From positions 1,116,001 to 1,180,000 of the forward strand of contig CM055198.1 in assembly GCA_029224185.1 (NCBI GenBank): 64,000 nucleotides of DNA, written 5' to 3'. Positions within the stretch are counted from its first letter, which is position 1. Each line of letters begins with the position of its first letter. Shown piece by piece: positions 36,490 through 49,098 of the stretch. The position numbers and the translations under genes are program-made. This DNA comes from Karalla daura (lineage: Eukaryota > Chordata > Actinopteri > Chaetodontiformes > Leiognathidae). The notes under the pieces are model-generated. The model did not search any database and had not been told where the DNA came from. It saw nothing but the letters and a program-made list of their open reading frames with translations.

Positions 36490-38245
36490 TTAGTGTGGTG
36501 CAGAAATGAGTACACCCCACTGAAGGTCTCTGAGTAAAGCACCTTTTTAGGCTCCCAATGTGGAGCTGAACAAACAATTAATTACAGGTAGGTCTAATTA
36601 CTCATAACACAGGTGTTAAATAGGCAGTTGTCTACAAAAGGCTGTTACCGAAAGCAAACCACCGTTTCCCATTTCTTGCTGTCAGCAATGGCACCTCATG
36701 GCAAGGAAATGTCTCTGGATCTGAGAAAGTGGATTATTGCTTTACACAAGAGAGGTGAGGGCTATCAGTAAATAGAGATCAGTAGATCAGTAAACCCTTA
36801 CTTATCAATAAGAACACGGTCGCAAAAGTGATCCAAAGATTCAAGACAGGTGGACGTACAAGCTGGCCAAAAAAATTAACACCCAGGCAGGAGCCTCTTG
36901 GGATAAGAAAAGTTCAGGAAAAGCAGCTTGCAAGTGCACAACAGTTGTCTAAGGAAGTAGAGACCGAAATTGGAGAGACTGTATCACGTGACACAATACG
37001 CCACAGTGGGATGGCATGCATGGGTGTGGCCCCGAAGGAAGCCTCTTCTAAAGCCCAGTCAAAAAAAAAGCCTGCCTAGAGTTAGCCAGGGCCCATGCTG
37101 AAAAGGATGAAGGCTACTGGGACTCTATACTCTGGAATGTTGAGACCAAAATCAATCTTTTCGGAACTGATAGCTTCAAAATGGTCTGGCAACACAAGGG
37201 TGAAGAGTACAAGAAAAAGTGTATGGTGGCCACAGTGAAACATCTTATGTGGGGTTGCACGAGTGCTGCAGGTGTTGGAGAACTGCATTTCATTGATGGC
37301 ATCATGAATTCTCAAATGCACTGCTCTATACTGACAGCTGAAATGCCTCCATCACTTTGGGCTGTTGGTTGTCATTGTGAAGGAATGGACGAGGGGATGC
37401 CACTAAGAATAGATGGCTCAGGCCCAAAGACAGAGGGAGAGGAAAAATCCTTGGGAGTATATTTTTATTTATAATGTGATGCAAAAAAATACAGTCAAAA
37501 ATAAACAATAAATGTCCTTTTCTTTATTAGTTTTGCTATTTTAGAAAAATCAGTTTACAAAACAAAGTATAATTTTAATGAGGAAAAAGTTGCGAGTACG
37601 GACAAACTACACACAAAAGCATCCAAAGCTTTGCTCAGCCTCTAGGCGCACTCACCAGCTCACCGGACAAGACAAAAACCAGGCTGGCGACAAAACACTC
37701 GACCCCGACATATAAAGGAGGTGACCAGCACAATTTCCACACAGAGGAGGGTACATGACAAACAATAAAATCACAAACTCTGGTGCAGTACTAGGACGCT
37801 TTACAATATATAGAAGTGAATTGACCACAGTTACATTTAAAATTAATAGGAACTACAATGTTAGAGAGAGGAGACGGCTTGATCAGGGCCGCCTACATCC
37901 CCCCCATAACATTGCAACAGAATGTTCTGGTCCAATTGTGGCTGGAGCAATAAATAGCCACACAATCCCAGGCGGCACTCTTTTGCCCGAGGGACCAGAG
38001 AAGTCCACATCGGTAAGTTCCTGGCTACGTCATCTGCCCACTCTCCCATGTACCCGAGCCTGCAGGTCATCCTTGAAGAATGGAAAAAGACTGAGTAGCC
38101 AAATGTTGTCAACTTGTGCACTCCATGCCAAGGAGACCTGGGGCTGTCATTGCAAATAATGGAGGCCATACAAAGTACTAAATTTAATGGATGTAGGTGT
38201 GTTTGTTTTGGGTTGTACTCATTTTTGATCCACCCCACTTTCATG
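36490..38245 (+). pseudogene. Tc1-like transposon, interrupted
   Basis: Transposase remnants appear in order. A start region reads APHGKEMSLDLRKWIIALHKRGEG (about 36690-36760, split for length here). The helix-turn-helix zone holds SKDSRQV-like and KKLTPRQ blocks, and VSRDTIR lies near 36985. The first catalytic region has LFGTDSFKMVWQHKGEEYKKK (split in the sequence by stops). WGCTSAAGVGELHFIDGIMN lies near 37250. After about 37400 the frame is lost. A degenerate C-terminal end (ILEEWKKTE) reappears at about 38075, and AAATGAGTACA near 36515 has its inverted partner near 38200. The second and third catalytic residues are not found. Confidence 0.8.
37405..38070. other. foreign sequence inside the Tc1 element
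   Basis: Separates the two recognisable Tc1 transposase ends. Not similar to Tc1 by eye. May be an LTR fragment on the minus strand; no target duplication was found. Confidence 0.35.
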
Positions 38246-38627
38246 GAAACAGAGAGATATGTAATTTAAGTTTAAGTTAAGTTGCTAGTTTTACTTTTAA
38301 CAAAAAGGGTCAGTTTTTCCAACAATTTAATCTGGATAGAAATGATCTGGATTTGGAAATCCCATTCTTTGCTATCCACGATCAGGTGAACTGTCAAAGT
38401 AATATTGGATTGGATCACCCTGATACACAGTTTGTAAGATTACAAAATCCAGATTACCAGTGCTCTAAATGGGACAACATTTTACCAGCTATGTAAAGAA
38501 CAGGTAGAAGAGCCAATATAGGGTCACTATAAGGGTTCTTTATTTTGAGACAAAACATAAAAACACCCACTTTCATTTAAAAAAATGTATGACCCTTTAT
38601 CTGAGCCACAACAAAGAAAAACATATA
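38246..38627. other. unassigned sequence
   Basis: AT-rich; no feature. Confidence 0.35.
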
Positions 38628-39480
38628 TACCGTATTTTCTGCACTATAAGGCACACCGGATTATAAGGTGCACCTTCAGTGAATGGTCTATTTTAAAACT
38701 TTTTTCACATATAAGGTGCACCGCATTATAAGGTGCATAGAATAGAAGCTACAGTAGTGGCTGGGGTTGCATTATGCATCCACTACATGGTGCTGCACGA
38801 AAGTGAATGTCAACAAAACAGTCAGATAAGTCAGTCAAACTTTATTAATAGAATACAAACCAGTTTCTGACAACAGCCCCTTTATTATTTTTCCCACGTC
38901 AAACGTTAGTGCAATCACAATGTAGTAACTCTTGAAATAGTTAAAAGCAATAACAATATAACAATAACTCCAAGTTGTTCAAATGTTAATGTCCATATTC
39001 ACAATATGACCAACCTTGTTCAGCTGTAAACACACAAAAGAAACACATAAAGCTCATTTTATCAGTTCATTCCTCATCCACAAATCCCTCAAATTCTTCT
39101 TCTTCAGTGTCCGAATTGAACAGTTGGGCGAATACAGCATCCAACATACCCGGCTCTGTCTCGTCATTATTCGAGTCAGTGTCGGCTGCTCTGACAGTTC
39201 AGTGACAATTCCAGCCTTCCTGAAAGCTTGGACCACAGTTAATGCCCAGGCATTTACGACCCACTGGTGGATATTGTCTACCACTATTCACCAGTATGTC
39301 GTTCAGCGCTGTCCCCCCGTCTTGGTGAACATGTGTTCTGAATGGTACAGGAAGCCAGTGCAAAGAGGCCAGAAGTAAAGAGATACGATCTCTCTTCGTA
39401 GTCTTTGTCAGGACACAAGATGCTGTGTTTGTGGTATCTTTGCGGCTGGCAGCAGTGCTTTGCTGGTGCTTTGCCCAAAA
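38628..39480 (-). mobile_element. pogo/Tigger-like element remnant
   Basis: The left end is the familiar ACCGTATTTTCTGCACTATA... motif (about 38630) preceded by TA. It is followed by GCACC and TAAGGTGCA words, some inverted. On the minus strand, about 39284-39180 encodes a segment resembling the C-terminus of pogo/CENP-B-type transposases (QWVVNAWALTVVQAFRKAGI). No right terminal repeat is recognised, so the element is probably truncated. Confidence 0.65.
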
Positions 39481-40440
39481 ATTTTCCCAGATCTAAATTA
39501 TCTTAGTAAATCTGTTCGTGTTAATTTGCATTGATATTTGTACTCTACGTGAATGTACAAGTCACAAGGAATATTTACAAAAAAAATCTTGCGCCATTTG
39601 ATTCACTTTTGCAACCACGTTAGCTGTTCCCACTGGATTACAGCGACTATGCTAAACTAATGCTAACTGGTGGGGTCACCAGAATAGGACAATGGCTGGG
39701 TGGGGTACTAAATGCTTTGGCCTACTCATCCGACTTTCGGGACTGCGGGTAGTGACTCAATTTCATATGGTGGTGGACTATCCCTTCAAAGGTTACAGCC
39801 CAATACTTTTACACGGAGGGTGGCCAGCTCAGTCCTTAATGCCAGCTTTGAGACTTGAGTGCATGAGAAGACAAGGCTTGCGGCCTTGTGCAACTCGCCA
39901 AACCCAACCTGCTCCTTGACTCACTTTTACTGTGCCTCCTTCCCTATTGGTATGGAGGGGTATAATGCAAAAGACAAAATTTACATTAATGTAAAAATAA
40001 TGCAGATCAAAAGACTGTTTTCATTAATCAAACTAGAAAATTCCAGGTGTGTGTGTGTGTGTTTTGTGTTTGTGCGTGTGTGCATGAAGTTTTTGTGTGT
40101 CTGTGAGGTCATCTGTCAACCTATCAACATGCAACTCGGTACACAAACAGATCAATTAATTAATTAATTAATTAATTAAATTTAATTTAAATTAGTTTCT
40201 AAGTCAAAGTATGGTGACGTAGCAGATGTTTATTTGAGCAGTTCTATTTTTCCCGTTTATTCCCCTAGCGGGGCCAAAAACTGGTGTTTTGTTGGGGTTG
40301 AAGGTGAGCACACTTGCCGGGGCTGAGCCACACGTGTGATCAGCAGTTTTCAAGATATGGCCGACTGAAATTTCACTATAATAATAAGAAGAAGAACAAA
40401 CACACAGAAGAACGTGAGTGCTCCACTTTCCAGAGCACTA
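39481..40440. other. unassigned sequence
   Basis: A TG tract at about 40047-40062 and an AATT tract at 40154-40180 are the only clear features. Confidence 0.4.
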
Positions 40441-41966
40441 TGTTGGGACTTTATGTCAACCAATATAGTAAACCTAGATTATTAGCTTTACTATTATTTA
40501 AGAATTTTGGGGCACCATCCTGTGAACAGGGACTAATAATCTGGTTAGCCAATAGAAAATCAGTCTAAAACCTAAAGGAGGTGAGGTTCGAGCACTGGCA
40601 AAGTGTAACAACAATCATACGCACCAATAACGACAGAGTTGAGTAGGTACAAACAATGACACTTTAATAAAACATTAGAAATAGACTACATACATTCATA
40701 CCTAACTGTAACTAACTAAACACAAAATCCCTGAGATGTTAACATCAGACGACAGCGGACGACATGGACAGACAATAAAGGCAAAATATGTGTAAGTGTG
40801 CGTGTGTGTACCGATGTGTATCTGTATGTGTGTGTGTAAGCGCGTGCACGTACGCCCAAGGGAGGGGTACGCGCGGCGTGAAGAGTCGCGTGGTCAGCTC
40901 AGGAGCCGGCCGCGAGGACAAAGGGTCATAAAACAACAATGGAGAAACGCTTAGACACGGTCACAGTCTACGTTTTCACACAATCATACACGTATAAACG
41001 TAATCTAAAGAAAATGTACGCATCAACGTGTAGGTCCCTAAACACTTTGCGTTAGTTTCTGAGTCCAACTTTTGCCTCTTACGTGACCACGTGGTGTGGC
41101 GTTCGTTGGTTGGATCGGGTTCGCCTTGTCTCCGGGTGCTGCAGCGTTGCCTGTGCCTGGTGCCGGTCCTGGATCGACGTGCCCGGCTGGGCTGCTGGAG
41201 AGGATGCCGCAGCTGGGTTTCCCCTGGAGGTGACGTGGACCTGGGTCAGTCTCTCCCGCTCAGGACCGGGTGTCCTGGATAGCGGCTCCGGGGGAAGCGG
41301 CTCCGGGGGAAGCGGGTGCTACAGCGATGCGGTCTGTGATAGACCTACAGCAGCAGGGCTGCGGTATAGGAATTTATGCTCTTCTCAAGGAATTTGCTCC
41401 TTTTTATTTGGGCTCAAGCCCGTGGTTCTCGTGTCCTGAAAAAAACACGATAGCCACCACACACACTGGAGCGCTGAAACAGCGGCTGTAGAGTCGGGAT
41501 CTGGAGGAGCGCGGTGGGGTGATTCTTCTTCTCGTCCGGCAGGCGGTGTCTCCACGAAGTACTTGGCTCGATGTGTGGTTGAAGAGAGAGAGTGAGTGGC
41601 CAGATCCGTGCCCTTTTATCCTCGGGGGTCTCCATGCTTCCAGATATGGACCCCTCTGTACGCTGCGGATTGGTGGACTGGTTTTAAGTCTCGAGGGACG
41701 AATCAGCTGGCTGTTCTTGGCACGGGGCCAGTGGTCGGCTGCGTGCGCTCGCCTCCGGGGGAGGAGTGTTGGAGTCCTGTGGCAGCTCACATGTCCCTGC
41801 CCTGCAGGGGATCGTCTGAGCGGTGCCTGTGAGCCTTTGTTCTGCAGGGGTGGGGGTCAGCACGGGACAAAGGGCTTCTACTTTGTCCCTGGTAGAGGCC
41901 TGTGTGTTAGTGTATTGCTCCTGTTTTCTGCTCATCTGCAGCCTATGTCTTGCAGCAATCCCAACA
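40441..41966 (-). repeat. Gypsy-like 3' LTR
   Basis: Starts TGTTGGGA and ends TCCCAACA on the plus strand. Very similar to 50978-52302 with length differences. An open frame at 41519-42046 lies in it and has no family resemblance. Confidence 0.88.
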
Positions 41967-42369
41967 TTCCCCCTTTGGTCCAAAGGATGGGGCGAGCCCC
42001 GTCCTTTGGGGCAACCCTCGGGATGCTGCAGTCCATGTTGCCGTGATCTGATGGAGACTCAGAGACTGACATGGTTAGGAGGTTAACTAAGTTCCTAACA
42101 ATAATTGATAAAGACAGGAAAATCAAAGGAAAGAGGAGTATAGGGAATGAGGTGTGTTTATGCAGTGCGTGCTGGCGGGATGAGGATGACCGAGTTCATC
42201 TTTGCCTGCAATAAGCCACTACAATGGTGGCTGCCCACCCACCTAAGAGGAGTCCGAGGGCGACCAGGTCCCTCCTTCAGGAGTTCTTGTTGGAGTGGTT
42301 CGTCTATCATTACTTCGTGGCCTTCAAATATATCCATCATTTCAATATCTACGTCATGCCTGTCATTGC

Positions 42370-45265
42370 TAAGGTGGTGAAGGATGACATCTCGGATGTG
42401 AACCGTAGCCCCTAGCGGGACGGTCATGAACATCGTCTGATTTGTTACCTCGGGAGGATTTGGGAACCGGTCCGATCCAGTTGATTTCGAGGTTCAACCA
42501 TAGGAAGGTGATCACCCTTTGCTGTAATGGAGCTCGGTTCAGTGGTTTGGACGGCTGGAACTGGCAGCATGTCAGGCACCCTCGGATGTATGCCTCAGTG
42601 TCTCTGGTCATGTTGGGCCAGTAGGCAACCTGCTTTGAGTCCTCGATGCCCCCCCCCGCTGGTGAGTCATGGGCTGCTGGGTTCTTGTCCGTGTAGACCA
42701 GGAGATCTTTCTCCAGCTTCAGGTGAGGCAGGACACGTTGAAGAACCTGTAGTTCCCTTGGTTCAACAGCTGTGGACGATGAGCTCTGCTGGGCTGATGG
42801 GTTCTTCAGCTCCAGTCTGATGACTTGGATGATGGGGTCTTTTTCTTGCATCCTCACCAAATCCGTGTCATCAGGCTTGCGTCCCAGGTGGAGCGTCTGG
42901 GTGTTGGCTTGGAGTTTGTCTTGCTTCTCCTTTGCCTGTCGACGGGTCACGGTGTTCACCGTGTAAGTCTCTGGGGTTGGGAGCCATTCAGCTTGGAATT
43001 CCCAGGGAGTCCCTTGTTCAGCGCACAACTTGGCCAGGTGGTCAGCCCCATCATTGCTGATGTCTTTGATGTCTCAGATGGCCCGGATCCTGTCTGCCTG
43101 TGGTTCGATCCCTTCTGACCCCACAGTCAATCCCACATAGTTCACCTTGGTGCAACACCATTGTCCTTTCTTGAGAGCCAGCTTAGCTCCTGCAGCAGCA
43201 AGCTGGTTCAAGACGTGTTGGATTTCCTCCAAGTGGGCTTCGAAGGTGCAGCTCCTCATCAGAATATTATCCACAAAGATCAGGTTCCCGCGGGCTGCAG
43301 CGTCGCTCATTGCTTTGTGTAGGAAGATATTGAACTCTGAAGGCGAGTTGGAATATCCAAAAGGGCAGCCGTTCCAGGTGTACTGGTGGTTGCCAAATGA
43401 GAAGGCCAACTTTTATTGGTCTGCCAGGTCAACTGTCATAGTCCAGAAACCGTTTGCCACGTCCACTGTTGAGACGAAGCAGGCTCCCTTCACCTTGGGT
43501 AGTTCCTGGTCCAGGTGAATCATGGGCCAGCGAGACAGGGGCACCTGTTTGTTGAGTCAGTAGTCGTAGCCATTTTCCCGTGGGTTTCAATACGGGCTGG
43601 ATTGGGGAGATGTATGTGGAATTACACTCCCGTATGATTTTCTTCTCCAACAGCGTGTCCAGGATTTCCTGGATCGATTCGTGGCAGCCAGGGGAATTCT
43701 GTGTTGACGTACAAATGTTGGCGGTGCTTTCGGGTCTGTGGGAATGCACGCTGTGTGGAGATCAGTGACGCCACAGTCATGTGAGTCTTTGGAGAAGATG
43801 GGGTGAAACTCACGGAACAGTTCTCGGACGGCGTCCCTTTGATCCTGAGTTGTCAGGGCGTCTGCCTTCTCGAGTTGTTGGGTGATTTTGGCTTCGAATC
43901 CCGGATAAGGCTCCTCTATGGTGACAGGGGCAGTGTCTGTTGCAGCAGGAGGATCTGGAGGGGAAGCTGTGAGGGCATGGACCACCACACTTCCAGAGGA
44001 ATCCATGGAAGTGCCGCAAATGTCCTGTTCTGGTAATCCTTCATGGCTTGCAACAGTTATAATCCGGTTCGGAAACATTTGGAAGCAGGCATCTGAAACG
44101 TTATTCCTGATCAGTGAAGGCGATCTTCCTGATGACAGGTATGTTCAGGTCAAAGTCATGGAAGGAGCTGTCAACAAGCGTTCCCATCACTTGATGGGCT
44201 GTCACGTGGATGGGGACTTTTTTGCGACCACCAGTCGGATTCCCGCTGTCCTCGGCGGGATGAGAGTGTCCATCTCGCTCACCACCTGACAGGTTTGGGG
44301 AATGGTCTGTCCAGATGCCATCTGCTCTGGATCAGTTGTCAATGTCTGGGTCTCTGGGTGCGCTCGGGACAATAGCACCTGATTGATTGTGTCCAGTTGT
44401 GTTCCAAACCGAACAAGTAGGTCAGCTCCCACCAGGAACAGGGTTTGTAGTCCCTGGACAAGGTGCAGGGCTTGCTTCTCCCTGATGGTCACGGTGAGTA
44501 CACATACACCTGTGGCTTTGAGAGGAGTCTGGAGTGATTCTGCACCCAGGAGCCGGTGGCTGTGTGGGGTGAATGGGGCAGGCTGCAGCTTGCACACATC
44601 GTCAAGGAGGCTCTGGCTGATGGCTGTTTTGTCCGACTAAAGTGCGATGAAAGCTTCTGCGGTCAGGGTGCCGTTCAGGTGTATTCCTCCGACCACTCGG
44701 GAGCAGTATGTGGTTCGGTTCTCATTGTCCAGTAAACAGAGGAATGACTCATGGCTCTGGAGCTGGGTCAAGGGGACAGGGGTTGGTCCGAGTTCACGGG
44801 AGTCTTGGATCATGGATACCTTCTTATCAACTGGTTGCGGGCTAGCATCATAGTTCCAAGGAAAGGGGCTTGTCACCTGGGCCCAGATACATCCCCAGCG
44901 GAAGTCTATGAGAGGTGCTAGCGGTCCAGTAAGTCCTGCCCGATCAGTAGAGGTTCTGTGTCAATGTCACAAACATAGATGGGATGCACCAGCGCCATCT
45001 CCTGGAAGGCGATGTTGATCCATACACGCTCTGTGATGGGGGACGTATCCTGTGTGTAGCTGGTGATGCTGATGCTGCGGGGCTCCACGGTGAAAGGTTG
45101 TCTCAGCATCAGTCTCTCGTTGGTCACCCTCGCCAGCAGGTTGGAGTTGATGAGGCTTATCTCGGAACCGGAGTCGAGGAGGGCATCAATCCTGGTGCTG
45201 GCTCCTACCAGGACTGAGGTGTAGATGCATCGGGCATTCCCTTGGTGGGTGAGATTGCCCATGAA
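42370..45265 (-). pseudogene. Gypsy-like protease, RT and integrase
   Basis: On the minus strand: a retropepsin begins near 45262 with LLDSGSEISLI (near 45180) and LLIGQDLL (near 44930). A linker follows with a second hydrophobic LFLVGADLLV block (44430-44410). RT blocks start near 44000 (AVRELFREFHPIFSKDSH) and continue through IREC (about 43640), WNGCPFGYSNSPSEFN (about 43375) and IFVDNIL (about 43280; Asn for the second Asp). They end near 43075. Then an integrase zinc-binding part has YWPNMTRDTEAYIRGCLTC (about 42600) and the start of the catalytic core (NWIGPVPKSSRGNK). Frameshifts occur at several points. The second and third integrase catalytic residues and RNase H are not visible. Confidence 0.83.
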
Positions 45266-45569
45266 TGTCAGTGTGGGGGGTCAGAGTCTGGGTGTTCAAG
45301 AAGTGCAGGGAGTGTCTGTGAGCGGCTTGGTCCTCTTCCCCAGCCCACGAAATAGACTTGGGCCGGGTCCTGGGGAAATGCCGGGCCTAGTCATGCTCCT
45401 GCGCGCTGCTGAGTGTTTCTACTGGTTTGGGTTAGTCGCAGTTGCAAGTCGTGGTTTTGGAATTTTACTCCTTAACACTAGAAGTCCCAGAGAGGGGCCA
45501 TTTGGCCTTTTTACTTAGAATGCCCATGAGAAGGCCAATTGGCCCCAAGCCCCCCCTGTGGATACCTAC

Positions 45570-45643
45570 CTTGTTATGTTAATGTGGAGGTGAAGGTAAT
45601 TCACCTGGGTGAATTACCTTCACCTCCACATTAACATAACAAG
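45570..45643. repeat. 36-bp-arm palindrome with 2-nt loop
   Basis: Positions 45570-45605 and 45608-45643 are perfect inverted copies centred on CC-TG-GG. Lies near the piggyBac left end. Could fold into a long hairpin. Confidence 0.95.
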
Positions 45644-46371
45644 TTAGGTAGAACCAGAGCCCCAGCAGAAGCAGAGATGGGCAGCACTTACCCAGACCAG
45701 ACTCAGGGACACTTGGTCACGCACACGCGCACTCACACTCACACACTCACACACACAGTGGAAAGGATGAACAGGAAGGAAGAGTTCAACTCACTGACAT
45801 TTATTGTTAAAAAAAAAACATATTTACAAAAAACAAAACATATTTACAAAAAAGCATAGCAGTCACTCACAATCCTGGCACTGCCATTGCTCCTTTCGGC
45901 ATTTCCCACATGTGTATCGGTAGCAGTCAACACAGCGCACAGTTGCATGATTGTCCTTGCATTTAATTTTCGCCTGACACTTGGCTCTTTTTCCTTGTTG
46001 TGGTGTGGAGGGTTGTTGCCGGAGTAATTGTTCCTTTTGGGCCTTCTTCATACCCATGTGGTTGTGAGCCAACTCTCTTGCAAGCTCCAGCAGGAAATCC
46101 ACCCGTCTCTCCTGCTTCCCGGTGCATAATTGATAGAGCACGTGTGCATTCAGTGCTGCTATATCAATCATGTTATAGAACACTGCTACTGGCCAGCGCC
46201 GTGTTCCTGTGCGGACAGTGTACTCCCGCACCATCTGGTCCATGACATCGACGCCACACTTTGTTGTGTTGTAGAGTGTGATGGTGTTTGGCTTCTTTTT
46301 GGTGGTATCCTGTGTCTGAATCATGCTGTGCATGCTGCTGAGAACATATACAGTCTTCTTCCGCTTGGGCG

Positions 46372-47730
46372 TGTGGTGGCATAGCATATGCGTTGCACCG
46401 GAGGGTCCTTGAACGCACCCTGACAGTCTGTTGGCAATCTAGTGGATACATTGCACCTGGTTGCTCCTGAACACACCCTGGTGGCCTGTGGCCTATCAGT
46501 GATCAGGTGCTGACTTTTTAGGCCGGCCCTCCCTCTTCCTCTTCACTTCTGCAATACTCCTGTTGAGAAGCCGCAGCGTGCGTGGGCCGTGCTGTGTGGT
46601 TGTGGGCCTGTTGATCGCCTCTCTACACTCTGCTTTGGCAGTGGTAAGCGTCCTCTCTCCCTCTCTTTGTGTGTTGGTAGCATGCAAGTGGCTAACGCTA
46701 GTGTGGTCTCAGGAAAACGCCGATGTCAGGCTCCGTCCCTCTCACCTCCTCTCTGGTATGAGTGTGCGTGCGTGCGTGGATAAGTTTCTGCTAACAGGTA
46801 GGTGCTTGTAGTCTGCATGCGGCCATCATTCTCAGCCTTATTAGACTGCTGTAATGATTATATATCTTATTAGGGAAAACCACCTAGGACCCTGCTGTTT
46901 TGTCTTCGTTTGGACTCCAGCTGACTTGTGGGGTACTGCTCTGCTGTTTGCTGTGGCTGCCTGGGCTACTGATGCGGCTTGAGGCCCGGTTGGACGTGGA
47001 TCCAGACTGTCTAACTTACCCTTCATACTAATCCTGGACCGTGCTGCAGTTAATTAATTCACCTCTTTTATGGCAGCTGTTATCCTGCATTTTTACGGCG
47101 GTGTTGCATCTCTCTTTTAAAAGAATTTAATTCTTATACTGGTGTTTGATTGGTGATGGTGTTTTTTTTTGTTTCTTTTTTTCTGGGCTTTGGATCAGCT
47201 TAGAGCTGTCTTTTCTTCCTTTTTTGTTTGCCCGTTTATTGAGTTATTGTGTGTTTAGTTTCATTGTGATTTCTTTTAATTGTGCTTTCTTTGTTTCAGT
47301 GTCAGAGGCTGGTGGAGGTGGCGGTGACTGGCGGTGTCCCCTCACGTGGTGTGCTGTGCTCCCTGGTGGTGGTAACTTCATGTGTGTGTGGATGATTTTG
47401 TGTTTATTTCTTTGATTTTGTTAATTGGTGTGGGCCCCGCCATACACTTGTTCACCAGCCCCTAGCCTCTGCCCTGATTAGTTCCTCTTTTTTTCTTTTG
47501 GTTTGCGTGAGTGTGTGAGTGTGGATGAAGTTGTTTTTATTGTTGCAACTTACCTTGAGTACAATAAAGAGATTCCATTTTTTGAATACCATGAACCTCG
47601 TCTCAGCGATTCAGTAGAACGAACTGGTGTGCCTTAGAACAGAGTTCCCTGGGTGAAATTCCCAGGGTGGCGTTGTCGTGCAACAATTTAAGATCTGGTT
47701 AAAACTCCACCTTTATACTCCCTCGTCACA
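46372..47730. mobile_element. LTR-like insertion in piggyBac exon, 1359 bp
   Basis: Bounded by TG and CA (TGTGGTGG...TCACA) and flanked by the 4-bp duplication GGCG (46368-46371 and 47731-47734). An AATAAAG occurs about 170 bp from the right end on the plus strand. No coding is recognised, so it is probably a solo LTR; the class is inferred. Its boundaries are supported because the transposase frame resumes in register after one duplicated tetramer. Confidence 0.82.
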
Positions 47731-48718
47731 GGCGCATACACCGTCAGTGTGGCACCAGTGGTTGAAAAAACTTGGGTGGTAAATTCATTGCGGTGCATCT
47801 GTCGAGTTGACCGTGGAATTTCTTGGCGAATCTTGTTGACTGTGCCGAGGATGGTTGTATTCCGGCTAAGTAGTCGTTTTGCAAGTGACAGTGATGTAAA
47901 GAAATTGTCTGTGGTAACATTTCTGCCGTTGTCCAGGAATGGTTCCATCAGCCTCATGACTACACTCTCAGACACTCTCTCCCCACGAGGCCGAGTGGGG
48001 TCCTTGCCAAGATATGGGAGGATGTTGCAGACGTATTTGGTTTTCAAGTCACACGCCACCCAAAACTTGATCCCAAACTTGTCTGGTTTAGATGCAATGT
48101 ACTGTAGGAAACAGCAGCGAGTCTTGGACGGGAAAAGTTGTTCGTCGATGGTGATGTGCCGTCCTGGGATGTAGGATGTGATGCAGTTGGTGACAAACGA
48201 TCCCCATATGTTCGAAATTGCAGCAAACTTATCGGTCTGTGCTCGCTCGCTGCGGGTGTCTCTGTCATCAAAGCGCAGGTGATGCATGATGTTTTGGAAA
48301 CGCCCTCTGGACATGGTTTCGATGATCTGTGGGCTTCCCAGGTATTTCGACCAGCAGTCACGCAGTGATGGCACCCTGATGATTCCCCGCATGATGGTGA
48401 TGGAAATAAATGCCATTAGTTCAGGGAGGCCCATGGACCAATCCACATGCTCTGTTTGCTTTGCATGTTGAACAGTACAGTCTCGAATGACACCAAGCAT
48501 GTCTAGAGTGATGAAACACAGGAAGCTCTGAAGACGACTTGTGATTGACCTCCTGGCCTTAGCTGTTGGCTCTCCATCTGCGTTGTATGGCGATGGCGGG
48601 GTGAAATGTGGACCCGTTCCCACCTGTTCTTCATGCCATACTGTGCCGTCTTTTGCAGTCTCTGTCACATCAGTCCCCAGCCGAGCTCTCTTTTTTGCTT
48701 GGGGAGCAGTCTCCTCAT

Positions 48719-48986
48719 CTGTGGTATGAAAGAAATGTAGTTATGAGCAATGGGAAAGTCAAATGATATCACAAATGCAAGCATAGAAGCTAATAATAAT
48801 AATCCCAGAACATCTCAAATAGGTTGGCTAAGGTGCAGAGACCTCAGGAGAAGTAGAATCAAACAAAACTGACGGCAGGCCACACTTAGAAATAAAATGG
48901 AGGCTCTATTCACATGGTGCTATATTTTCCTACTTCCTCACTAAAATTAAATGTCAAATAGGAAATAATATAAACTAAAATCTTAC
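48719..48986 (-). other. transposase intron, 268 bp
   Basis: Minus-strand GTAAGA donor and AG acceptor. The joined exons continue in frame. Confidence 0.85.
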
Positions 48987-49098
48987 CTGAAGACGACTGA
49001 GACAGCTCGGAGTCTGAATCCACCTGAAGGTTGATGTCTTCTCCATCCGAGTCGCAAGGGTTTGCTCCATCCAGGATCATTTCCAATGCCTGTCCTTA

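Larger units (their letters stand above)
45863..49080 (-). pseudogene. piggyBac transposase, split by an insertion
   Basis: Encodes the DDD transposase that excises and reinserts at TTAA. Exon 1 (49080-48987) starts at the first available ATG and is acidic (GEDINLQVDSDSELS). It joins through a canonical GT-AG intron (48719-48986, 268 bp) to exon 2 (48718-47731) in frame. Exon 2 has catalytic Asp at about residue 223 (TIDEQL) and 302 (TTDNFF). The remaining part (46367-45863) holds the third Asp at about residue 401 (GVDVMD) and a Cys-rich C-terminus (CVDCYRYTCGKC). Ignoring the intron, the 1359-bp insertion and one duplicated CGCC, the segments total 1587 nt, 528 codons plus stop, with no other stop seen. 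The original start may have been lost to the satellite. Confidence 0.9.

Noticed and set aside
41519..42046. 175-codon frame and overlapping ones
   Set aside because: Lies in a Gypsy-like LTR, with no family features and a damaged copy in the other LTR.
42158..42433. Possible captured host domain in the Gypsy-like 3' region
   Set aside because: 91 codons without recognisable family; probably a frame left after integrase deletion.
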